A DNA stretch of 64,000 nt from contig BSBM01000001.1 in NCBI GenBank assembly GCA_027924585.1, positions 54,180,501-54,244,500 on the forward strand, given 5' to 3'. The first letter of the stretch is position 1. Each line of letters starts with the position of its first letter. The translations under genes and the position numbers were made by a program. The stretch comes from Larix kaempferi. Its lineage: Eukaryota; Streptophyta; Pinopsida; Pinales; Pinaceae. Positions 1 to 7,908 of this stretch are shown in pieces. The notes beneath the pieces are model-generated. The model searched no databases. It saw only the letters and a program-made list of their open reading frames with translations, and had not been told where the DNA came from.

Positions 1-1114
1 TGGTTTCCATAACTCAACTTATACATTTCCTTAGGAACCTCTGGGTTAGATAGTCTTCATTGATTGGCTAGGGTCTCCCCCTTGATCTTGATTAGTCTTG
101 ATCTAAAGTAAAGAGTGCCTCAATTATCATGACACCCAGCTTGCATTGGGAACCATTGCATCTCTTGGGTCACCTCTTTAGTTGTCCATCTCCTCTACCA
201 TCATGGATGGGATACCTTTAGGGACAAGTACAAGTTGTGTGATAACAGTAACATCTCTACTAGTCTCGATCTTTTTGAAGCCTAGTACATAAACTATGTA
301 AGCCTTCGATGTATCACTGTACTTAACGAAGATACCCTTCTTTCCTGAAGGATCCAATTTGGTTCTCTTCTCCTTGGGAACATGTATGTATACCGGACAG
401 CCAAATATTCCGAGGTGGTTGACTTCTGGTTTCTCTCCTGTAAACACTTCTTCTGATGTCTTATTCTCAAGTACACGATGTGGTGTTCTGTTCTACACAT
501 AGACTGTTATTCTTGCTGCTTCAACCCATAGGTGCATCGGAAAATCTTGATCATGGATCATGGCCTTTACTACTTCCATTATCGTTCTATTCTTTCTTTC
601 ACAACATCATTTTGTTGTCGATTGTAGGGAATGCTAATCTCCCTCTTAATCCTTGATTCTTTGCATAAGATCTTGAAACTTTCTGAAGTAAATTCACCGC
701 CATTATCTGATCTTAAAGTCTTTATCTTCTTTTCAGTTTGGTTTTCTACAAGGGCTTTGAACTCTTTGAATTTGCTAAATACTTCATCTTTAGATTTCAA
801 AAAGTAAATCCAAGTTTTGCGAGAATAGTCATCAATAAAGGAAACATAATATGCATACCCGCTTAGTGGGTTGGATGACATGGGTCCACATACGTCTCAG
901 TGTACTATCTCCAAGATATCCTTCACTTTGCTATCACTGCTAGGAAATGATTTCTTCACATTCTTTCCTTTTGCACATCCTTTGCATATGCCTTCATATT
1001 TTGTCTGGATCTCAAGTAAACCAGTCACCATTTTGCTTACAATCGGTAAAGCCTTGTAGTGTATATGTGCAAGCCTTTTGTGCCATAGTTCACTTAGTTC
1101 CATAGTGTCATGAA
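1..1114 (-). pseudogene. Copia-1 pol fragment: GAG-pre-integrase end, integrase core and hinge
   Basis: Reading right to left, 1114-897 encodes the GAG-pre-integrase tail with LWHKRLAHIHY and a zinc-binding CKGCAKGK motif. Codons at 881-579 give the integrase catalytic core (FIDDYSRKTWIYFLK, LRSDNGGEFTS, then a damaged QQNDVVKER). 447-178 gives the conserved end of the domain (FGCPVYIHVPKEKRTKLDP, KKGIFVKYSDTSKAY). Integrase joins retrotransposon cDNA to the host chromosome. A TGA stop at 894-896 replaces a codon within the VHxDVCGPM motif, and a further stop follows the VVKER segment, so the fragment is a pseudogene. From 1 to about 177 only a decayed linker towards RT can be followed. Confidence 0.85.
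1107..1114. repeat. hAT-1 target-site duplication, left copy
   Basis: The 8-bp word gtcatgaa lies immediately left of the hAT-1 terminal repeat and is repeated exactly at 4724-4731. Eight base pairs is the target duplication made by hAT transposases. It lies inside the Copia-1 coding sequence (codons for VHD), so the insertion can be dated after Copia-1. Confidence 0.9.
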
Positions 1115-1440
1115 CAAAGCAGCTGGGAATCGACCCCCCCCCCCTCGAATCGATCCCGAATCGCGCTCCGGACGGAATCGATGAGGGATCGATTTTCGAA
1201 GCGCGATTCGGGATCGACTCCGTCAGGAATCGATTTTTCAATTCGCGAATTGAAGAGAAAAAAAACGCTCCCTGCCATCTTGTAATTCGTTGGGGAATCG
1301 TCGCTCCTAGGTCGATCCCGGGTCGATCCCGAATCGATTCCCAATCGAACCCGAAGTAAAAAAACGATTCCTAAATCAATTCCCACACCGATTCTGCGGA
1401 CGGGCCGATTTTTGATTTTTTTTTTATTTTTGTAATTTTT
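1115..1440 (+). repeat. hAT-1 left subterminal repeats (GAATCGA words)
   Basis: After the terminal repeat there is a run of C (from about 1133) and then roughly a dozen copies, in both orientations, of GAATCGA / CGATTC / GATCCCGA words. Subterminal repeats in hAT elements usually bind the transposase BED domain; that role is inferred here. The same word family opens hAT-2 (27637-27900) and the outer element at 20344. Confidence 0.65.
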
Positions 1441-1659
1441 TTTAGGGTTTTTTTTGTTGGGATAGGTCACTTTGGGCCATTAAAAGGTGAATGAGTCCAT
1501 TTGGACTCATTCCATTGCTCATTTGTTTGATTGGGAAGAGTTTGAGAGCTTTGAGCTTTGAGAGCTTTGAGCATTGAGTGGGAGATTGAAGGGGAGAGAG
1601 CTTGCAAGGGAGATTGAAGCTTTCATAGAGACATTCAACCACCATTGAAGAGCTAAAAG

Positions 1660-1787
1660 GTAGGCTCTATAAATTCTTCTTTGTTTGTTTTTGCAATTTT
1701 TTTTTCACTATGTTAAAAAAAGGAAAACTTGCAATGTTCTCTTCTTCTACTCTTTCCAATATCTTCTTCTCCATCATTCTATTGCAG
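1660..1787 (+). other. probable intron in the hAT-1 5' leader
   Basis: A good donor (aaaag|gtaggc at 1660) and a pyrimidine-rich stretch ending in ttctattgcag (acceptor at 1787) are spaced 128 bp apart. Both signals recur at 28180-28306 in hAT-2. The upstream exon (about 1480-1659) has no long frame. This argues that translation starts downstream of the acceptor. It is inferred from sequence only; RNA evidence would decide. Confidence 0.5.
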
Positions 1788-1820
1788 GGAACAAGTGACT
1801 CTCATCTTGAATCAAGAAAC

Positions 1821-4280
1821 ATGATGGGTATGTGGTTTTGGTTTTTCATTCCACTTCTTCTCATTATGATGGTGTTGGGAAGTAGATGTGGTGGTGGTAG
1901 TGATGAGGGGGAAGAGGTAGAGAGTGATGCATACCAAGGAGAAGAGGAGGAAGGGGAAGAGGATGATGATGATGAGGATGAGGATGAGGGTGATGTGGGG
2001 CAAAAACAAAAAGACACAACACCTTTGTGGAAGTATGTGACAAGGCAAGGGGGAGGGAGAGGGGGTGGAACCAACAAGTTTGGATGCCCCCATTGTGGGA
2101 AAACATACACAGGTTCATATACCCGGGTGAGAAAGCATTTGTGTGGGGTTATGCCATGCGATGTAGGTAAGTCTCATGGAGTCAAAACTTGTGACAAAGT
2201 GGGAGCTAAAGAGAGAAGCAAATACAAGATGGAAGAAGAGGACGCTCAAAACAAGTCCAAGAGATCGAGGGTTGATTCTGAATCCCCACAAAGAATGTTT
2301 GGTAGTGGAGCTGCTGCTGGATCATCATCGGCTCGATCGGGGGCCTCATCTCCCCATGGAGTCTCGCCTATACGAAGAACAATATCCGATTTCCTTGACC
2401 AAGGTTGTAGAGATGATGTGGATTCAAAAGTTTATAGGTTTCTTTATGCATGTGGTGTGCCATTCAATGTTCTTCGCTCACCCTATTGGCATGAAATGGT
2501 ACAAGCCATCAATGGTGGCCCTCAAGGATACAGAAGCCCTAGGTATGACAAAGCTAGAACCATGGGACTTGACAAGGAAAGAGCCAAAATCAATAGTGTT
2601 CTTGGAAAGTTCACAAATGATTGGTCCAACTATGGGGTATCCATTGTATCTGATGGGTGGACAAATGTTAAAGGCAAGCCGTTGATAAATATTCTTGGCG
2701 TTTTTGCTAGCGGTGCGGTCTTCCTTTCAGCACATGACTACTCAGATCGCTACAAGACCGCTATTAATATTGCACAACCTTTACTTAAAACCATCCAAGA
2801 GATTGGGCCATACAATGTCATTCAAGTCATCACTGATAATGCTGCTAATTGTAAGGCAGCAGGAGCAATCATTATGGATAAGTATCCCAACATATTTTGG
2901 TCAGGGTGTTTGGTTCACACATTGAACCTTTTGATGCGTGATATTGTTAAGATGAAGGACAATAATTACCGATGGATTGGTGCCTTGTACAAGAGAGGTA
3001 AGAAAATGATCAAATTTATTACCAATCATAGCATGGCCCACCACATTTTTCACAATCACTCTAGGTTGGAGCTATTGAAGATTGCAAAGACTAGATTTGC
3101 TAGCTACTACCTCACCTTCAGGAGGCTTTTGAAGGTAAGAGAGGCATTGGCTAGTATGGTATCAAGTGATCCATGGCAAGAATTGAAAGACAGAGTTGCA
3201 AGTGCATCGGATAGAAGTTACTTTCAGGAGGTGGAGGACACCGTTCTTGAAGGTCATTTTTGGTCACAGGTTAGGTATGTTCTGCAGTTCACCAAGCCAG
3301 TTTATAACATGATTCGTTTTGCAGATACAGATCAGCCGGTGATTGGGGAGGTATATGAGCAGATGGATAGCATGCTTGGTCAAATCAAAGACATTGTTGA
3401 GCAAAGAGATGCAGTCTTGTATGACCATATTCATAAACTTGTGGTCAAAAGGTGGGATAATCTAAATGTTCCACTCCATGCCCTTGCATATGTCCTCACC
3501 CCAAAATACTATTCTCCAATTTGGTTGGCCCAACCTGCACCTGGGGGTGGAGTCAGGAAAAAACCCCACACAGATCCAGAGGTTGCTGCTGGGTATATGC
3601 TTGCATTAGAAAAGTTGGTCCCTGATGAGGAAGAGTGTGCTCAAGTACCGAGTGAATTGAGCATATACATAAGTGAGCATGGACGCTTTGGTTCGCTGTT
3701 TGCAACCAAAGATCAAGACAAATTGGATCCTATCCATTGGTGGAACATGCATGGCTCTGGAGCCACATATTTGCATAAATTGGCGCTAAGGGTGCTATCA
3801 CAGGTTGTTAATAGCTCTTCTGCAAAGAGGTGTTGGAGCACCTACAACTTCATCCACAGTGTAAAGAGAAATAGTCTGAATGTAGATCGCGCAGAAAGCT
3901 TGGTTTATGTGCACTACAACTTGAGGTTGTTGTCCCATTATTGTGAGGCGGCCAAGAATGATAGAACATTTTTGACTTGGGACAACAATCCAGAGGAGGC
4001 TAATGTGGAGGATGGAGCCATAGCATTAGAGCGCTTGGAGGCTGAACTATTGGGTGATCATGATGATCCAATTCAGACTACCCATACAGAGATGCCACCC
4101 CCAAGCAGAAGCAGCTTTCCGGATGCAGGAGTTTTGCCTTTAGCTTCACAATGTCCAGTTTCAGCTCGCGGGGGCCATTCATCTTCTACTCATGTTCCAC
4201 GATCACTTCCACCAGCACCTATTCCACCTAGAACACGAGAAAAGAAATTGGAAGTTACTCGTGGCAAGCGGAAAGCTTAG
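1821..4280 (+). CDS. hAT transposase (BED finger, DUF659, hAT dimerisation), copy 1
   Basis: Cut-and-paste transposase of the hAT superfamily, 819 codons from the chosen ATG. The frame is open back to 1710, but 1660-1787 looks like an intron, so 1821 is the first ATG after the acceptor. Domain order: a hydrophobic N-terminal stretch (WFWFFIPLLLIMMVLG), a Gly/acidic tract of Asp and Glu (residues ~20-60), a BED-like finger with C89, C92, H106 and C108, and an RNase H-like DUF659 core. The core holds the SDGWT aspartate (D278, 2652-2654), the VITDNAA aspartate (D339, 2835-2837) and a CLVHTLNLL motif. The C-terminal dimerisation domain is DPIHWW...SSSAKRCWST. In hAT enzymes the motif is SAER, whose Glu is believed to complete the DDE triad. 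Here codon 3825-3827 is AAG (Lys669), so this copy may make a catalytically dead protein. hAT-2 retains Glu. No stops or frameshifts are visible. Confidence 0.9.
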   Translation: MMGMWFWFFIPLLLIMMVLGSRCGGGSDEGEEVESDAYQGEEEEGEEDDDDEDEDEGDVGQKQKDTTPLWKYVTRQGGGRGGGTNKFGCPHCGKTYTGSYTRVRKHLCGVMPCDVGKSHGVKTCDKVGAKERSKYKMEEEDAQNKSKRSRVDSESPQRMFGSGAAAGSSSARSGASSPHGVSPIRRTISDFLDQGCRDDVDSKVYRFLYACGVPFNVLRSPYWHEMVQAINGGPQGYRSPRYDKARTMGLDKERAKINSVLGKFTNDWSNYGVSIVSDGWTNVKGKPLINILGVFASGAVFLSAHDYSDRYKTAINIAQPLLKTIQEIGPYNVIQVITDNAANCKAAGAIIMDKYPNIFWSGCLVHTLNLLMRDIVKMKDNNYRWIGALYKRGKKMIKFITNHSMAHHIFHNHSRLELLKIAKTRFASYYLTFRRLLKVREALASMVSSDPWQELKDRVASASDRSYFQEVEDTVLEGHFWSQVRYVLQFTKPVYNMIRFADTDQPVIGEVYEQMDSMLGQIKDIVEQRDAVLYDHIHKLVVKRWDNLNVPLHALAYVLTPKYYSPIWLAQPAPGGGVRKKPHTDPEVAAGYMLALEKLVPDEEECAQVPSELSIYISEHGRFGSLFATKDQDKLDPIHWWNMHGSGATYLHKLALRVLSQVVNSSSAKRCWSTYNFIHSVKRNSLNVDRAESLVYVHYNLRLLSHYCEAAKNDRTFLTWDNNPEEANVEDGAIALERLEAELLGDHDDPIQTTHTEMPPPSRSSFPDAGVLPLASQCPVSARGGHSSSTHVPRSLPPAPIPPRTREKKLEVTRGKRKA

Positions 4281-4723
4281 TAGATTCATAGTAGTTTGTA
4301 GTTTGTATTTCATTTTCATGTTTATTTTGGCGGTTGGCCTATTTTGTAAACATTATGGCCTAGTTTGATGGCAAATATTATATGTTGAAATTTGAAGGTT
4401 GATGTTGTTGATGATTTGATGATGCTCATTTAATGAAAATGTTATAAGTTATAGCTCCTAGAATCTAGAAGACGAGATGATTAATCATTAATGTTATATC
4501 AATGTGTATTAAATGGTTATATGAATATCTAGATTCTATGTTTTGATGTTTTCTATAGCTAATTTGGCATAATACATGTTTTTTTTAATTTATATGCATC
4601 AAAATATATTAAAATATATATTATATAAAAAACGCTCCCGAAACGGAAGCTTTTGAAAATTTCGCTTTTCGCTCCTGCTCCCGCTCCCGCTTCCCGCTTC
4701 GCTCCCCGCTCCCAACAGCCTTG
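4281..4723 (+). repeat. hAT-1 3' region with GC-rich right subterminal repeats
   Basis: An AT-rich 3' untranslated stretch runs to about 4630, followed by repeated GCTCC(T/C)GCTCCC words up to the right terminal repeat (cccaacagccttg). It is unlike the GAATCGA-rich left end, so the two ends are asymmetric. The same sequence lies at 31150-31229 in hAT-2, with fewer GCTCCC units there. Confidence 0.6.
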
Positions 4724-4731
4724 GTCATGAA
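4724..4731. repeat. hAT-1 target-site duplication, right copy
   Basis: Exact second copy of gtcatgaa, directly after the right terminal repeat of hAT-1. Together with 1107-1114 it proves a transposition event into Copia-1. Confidence 0.9.
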
Positions 4732-4941
4732 CCAATGCTTGTTTTGGTTGGCCTTTCAATTTGTACAAGCCTCCCTCTTGCTTTCCAATTACTACTATAT
4801 CATCAAAAGTTTTACTTTTGGCCACATGGGTACTTGGCCATCAACAAATGCAACTCGGAATCCTTTCGCGTCTAGGGTTGACATGGAAAGAAGATTCTTC
4901 TTCAATCCTGGTACATAGAGAACATCTTTCATCTTGATGGG
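4732..4941 (-). pseudogene. Copia-1 region between protease and integrase (GAG-pre-integrase start)
   Basis: Below the stop at 4942-4944 the minus strand still reads a Copia protein: a DVLYVPG-like segment, then SKTFDDIVVIGKQEGGLYK and QPKQALVHD, ending at the hAT-1 insertion. A one-base loss near 4817 shifts the frame. The sequence continues at 1114 in the same strand and sense. Confidence 0.8.
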
Positions 4942-6021
4942 CTATCCTGAGTCTAGATTGTAGGATGCTTCTCCAACCCCTTTTATGGGATATTGGTAAT
5001 CATCTCCAAGTTTCACCTTGTGAGGTGATTCCTTTTCTATCAAGTTGGTGAGAGAGTTCTTGAAACCTGTCATGTGCTTGGAAGCACCACTATCAACAAG
5101 CCAATCATTGCTTCCATGAGTAACAGTACCTGTGAGAGCTGAAATCAAGAAATATTCTTCATCACTTGTGGAATCTTCCCTTGCTCTCTTCTTAACTAGT
5201 TCATCATCTTCTGCAGCATGAGCATGATGCCTCTTCTTCTTTCCTTTCTTAATGTTGCCTTTGTTTTTGGGGCAATCTCTTGCAAGGTGTCCTTTTTCAT
5301 CACAAGTGTAACAACTATAGTTTGAGTAGTCCTTATGAGGTCTAAGATTCTTTTGGACTCTTCTAGGCTTCTTGTGAGAGTGTTCTCCATTCTTGCTCTT
5401 CTTTGCGTGAGCTGCTAAGGCTTGATTATCTTCTTCACCCATCTTCTCTTCTCTAGCTTCAATTCTGGCTTCCTCTTTAGTACAATCTCCCCATAGCCTA
5501 CTGACTTTGGTGAGTTTCCTTCTAGAACAAATCCCTTGAATGAATGATTCCCATGATCTTGGAAGGCCATTCAATGTAGTCATCACCAATTCTGCTTCTT
5601 CAACATTGTCTCCAATAGCTTCTAATTGTTCTTTGATTTGGGAGACCCTTGTGAAATATGATTGGATACTTTCCAAGTTCTGCATCTTCACACCCTTGAG
5701 TTGAGTTCTCAAGGTCATCTTCCTATTAATGTTCTTTCCTTCATATAGTCTCTTTAATGCATCAAACATCTCCTTGGGAGTCTTCAATGATGAAACATGG
5801 GGGATCAAGTGATCCTTGATGGAGTCAGCAATGATCCTTTTGGCCCTAACCAAATTCTTCTTGTGTTTAGCCTTGTCTTCATCTCCCTCTGGCTCTGCAA
5901 CTTCCACCTTAACATAGTTGTCCAAATCATTATCTTCTAGAATAAGCAGTACTCTATACTTCCAAGCTCGGAAGTTATCAACTCCTTCAAGCTTATCCTC
6001 AAGCTTGGTGTTGTTTGTCAT
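4942..6021 (-). pseudogene. Copia-1 Gag and protease
   Basis: A 359-codon open frame starting MTNNTKLEDKLEGVDNFRAW, typical of plant Copia Gag (UBN2/DUF4219-type). Gag packages element RNA. Order: the Gag core (KTPKEMFDALKRLYEG, MTTLNGLPRSWESFI), a basic region, and a CCHC zinc knuckle CYTCDEKGHLARDC around residue 240. The start of an aspartic protease follows, with the WLVDSGASKHMT active-site motif. The frame ends at a TAG (4942-4944) where family members read on into GAG-pre-integrase, so the polyprotein is truncated. The ATG at 6021 lies about 460 bp inside the PBS, a normal leader length. This is the best preserved retrotransposon frame in the window. Confidence 0.88.
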
Positions 6022-6479
6022 CTTGATAAAATGAGAACCTCAAATGGAAATAAAGATAATAGTACTTACCAATAGAGCTGCTCCAACCAAGTGCTTGTTT
6101 TAATGCCTTCTGAAATCTGCTTCCTGGTTGACCTAGGGTTTGTCAGAGAAACCCTAATTTTCCAACTTTGGAATCTTGCAATTTTGAATTGAGGGAAAGA
6201 TGTTCCTCCCTAAGGTGAGTTGAGAAAACCCTTCCTTCATCCAAATCTGTGTACATAAATATCACAAATCTGATGCCCTAGTTTTCACGACCATCAATGA
6301 TAGGGTCAAAATTCAAAATTCTTGGATCCGGAATCTTCCTCCACAAAAAAATGCACCCTCCTAGGGTGAATTGATTTGTCCTCCTTTTCAGGCCAATCTA
6401 TGTTGAAAAGCTTCCGGAATAGGAAACCCTAATTTTCACTTCTAGCAGTTTCAGCTGCACAAAGTCTTCTTTCAAGCTA
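6022..6479 (-). other. Copia-1 untranslated leader
   Basis: Between PBS and gag; no coding frame. It carries repeated 'aaaccctaattttc'-type words. It holds nothing else that I recognise. Confidence 0.6.
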
Positions 6480-6491
6480 GCTCTGAAACCA
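6480..6491 (-). other. Copia-1 primer-binding site
   Basis: The minus strand reads TGGTTTCAGAGC directly against the LTR end (TCTAACA). This is one base off the common plant PBS TGGTATCAGAGC complementary to initiator Met-tRNA. It fixes the LTR boundary at 6492. Confidence 0.8.
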
Positions 6492-7126
6492 TGTTAGAAT
6501 TTTAATGATTCAAGGATGGTTATGTTAGATCTTCAAACAATTTGCATTATATCACAATAACCATACACAATAGGATCACTAAAAGATAGACAAGCACAGC
6601 ATAAACAAGAGTACACAACAATTTATCCTGGGAAACCCTCTTGGGGCAGAAAACCCAGCAGAACTTCTTCAATATAGATTCATCAACAAGTACAATGTCA
6701 ATCAAGAGCAAAGGCTCTTTCACACAAAGATCCCGGGAATAAGATAAGATAGAAAACCCCAAGAATAAGATGTCTTCACAATGCAGCTACTCTTCTCCCA
6801 AGAGAACTTGTCCTTCTCTCTCTACCCATGCAAACTTGCTTGAGTGAGTGATGATACAAATGAGCTGGGCGCCACACTTATTTATACTAGTCACAGCATG
6901 ACCTTTTTACCTAACTAGGCCGACTTGTCTTCCCTAACTGGGCCGACTTAACTAGGATACAATATAATATTATTTTCATGCTTTTTATGGATTCTTCTAG
7001 GCCGACTCAACTAGTAGGGTTTACATTGATTCTTTCAGGACTCTTACATGAGTAAATATACTATGAATATTCCTCGAAGGAAAAACAATACAATAAGAAT
7101 ATCTTTCGAAGTTACATTCTTCAACA
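6492..7126 (-). repeat. Copia-1 5' LTR (635 bp)
   Basis: On the minus strand it starts TGTTGAAG and ends TCTAACA, i.e. TGTT...AACA termini as expected for Copia, and it abuts the PBS. A TATA box (tataaata on the minus strand, 6879-6886) would drive transcription leftward. The partner 3' LTR is outside the window, so LTR divergence cannot be measured. Confidence 0.78.
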
Positions 7127-7908
7127 CTCCTAGGGTTTCCTCATGAACTCATGAACCCTAGCAAATCGTTCCAAGAAGACACGTACAAAGAAAGAGTGTG
7201 ATAATGATGAATCAGAAGGACTCTCCTTCCTCTATATATATGAGAGGTAAGGAAGGCCAACAACAATGTGGCCCTAAGCCCTTACAAGCAACCTATAATG
7301 AGCATGTGTAGATCAACATAAGTCATGCGCTCCACTCCAAAGCACCTGTCATGCTCCAAGGTGATGTCGTACACAATAAGCGCTCTAAGATGATGTAGGT
7401 GCAAAAGTAAGTCCACATCCCTCCATCACAAACCTCCATGGACTCCATCAATCCTCCTTATCAATGTACTCCACTGGCTCAATTGTTCCTACAAGAACAC
7501 TGTCGCAACCCAAGCATCCCTGAGCCAACTCCAAGCCTCCAAACAGGAACCTAAGCAACCCTATGTTATCTAGGGCCTAATGCCTTCATCTAGGATGCAT
7601 AGCACTACTCCTCCCAAATAGGGCATTCTCCAAGCAAGTGAACTCTCCATGTGGCTCCAATGAAGGGAATCCACCAAACTGTCAAGAGAACTCCAAGGCT
7701 TAAGGGAAGAATGCGAGGCCAACAGTCAATTGAGGTCAATTAATCAATGAGCAAGTTATCTCTACACTGTAAATCCATCGTAGACCATCTCCCATGCACC
7801 AATCCATCTTGGACCATCCAAGGGCCGAACACACAACATGTACCCCAAATCTCATGAAGCACCCCAAACATGGTGTGATCACTTTTGGAGTAACCCAAAA
7901 AATTAACA
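7127..7908 (-). repeat. LTR fragment of the TGTTAGC family, interrupted by Copia-1
   Basis: The minus strand begins TGTTAA at 7908 and reads ACTCCAAAAGTG, then GGGGTGCTTCATGAGAT. This matches the first 60 bases of the LTR at 33983. Further in, the TATA-region words (cctctcatatatatagagg; ggttgcttgtaagg) match 34540-34700. Homology stops at 7126, exactly where the Copia-1 LTR begins, so Copia-1 probably inserted here. Confidence 0.7.

Larger units (their letters stand above)
1115..4723 (+). mobile_element. hAT transposon hAT-1 (complete, 3.6 kb)
   Basis: A complete class II element. The left end CAAAGCAGCTGGGAA and the reverse complement of the right end CAAGGCTGTTGGGAG form imperfect terminal inverted repeats. 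The element is flanked by perfect 8-bp duplications (gtcatgaa). It carries one long transposase frame (to 4280), a probable 5' non-coding exon and intron, and unusual subterminal regions: the left one is full of GAATCGA-type words, the right one of GCTCCCGCT-type words. hAT-2 at 27637-31229 is its close relative. The transposase has a BED-type zinc finger, a DUF659-like RNase H core and a hAT C-terminal dimerisation domain. Confidence 0.93.
1..7126 (-). mobile_element. Copia LTR retrotransposon (Copia-1), partial, split by hAT-1
   Basis: Minus-strand Ty1/Copia element. Read from the right it shows a 5' LTR (6492-7126), a primer-binding site (6480-6491), a leader, gag-protease (6021-4942), the GAG-pre-integrase region and the integrase core. 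It leaves the window before reverse transcriptase, so RT, RNase H and the 3' LTR lie outside. The open reading is interrupted between 4724 and 1114 by a complete hAT transposon, and the protein match resumes on the other side (...QALVHD / VHDTMELSELWHKRLAH). The PR-IN-before-RT order is diagnostic of Copia. In-frame stops (4942-4944, 894-896) and a frameshift near 4817 show that it is inactive. It appears to have inserted into an older LTR (7127-7908). Confidence 0.88.

Noticed and set aside
1802-2118. Three minus-strand frames rich in Ser, Pro, His or Leu opposite the hAT-1 acidic tract (also 28321-28674)
   Set aside because: They are shadows of the GAG/GAT-rich acidic tract and BED finger of the transposase; no domain, and the plus frame is the conserved one.
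2176-2925. Plus-strand frames of 169 and 76 codons within hAT-1 (and 28689-29438 in hAT-2)
   Set aside because: Alternative frames inside the transposase; conserved only because the two copies are similar.
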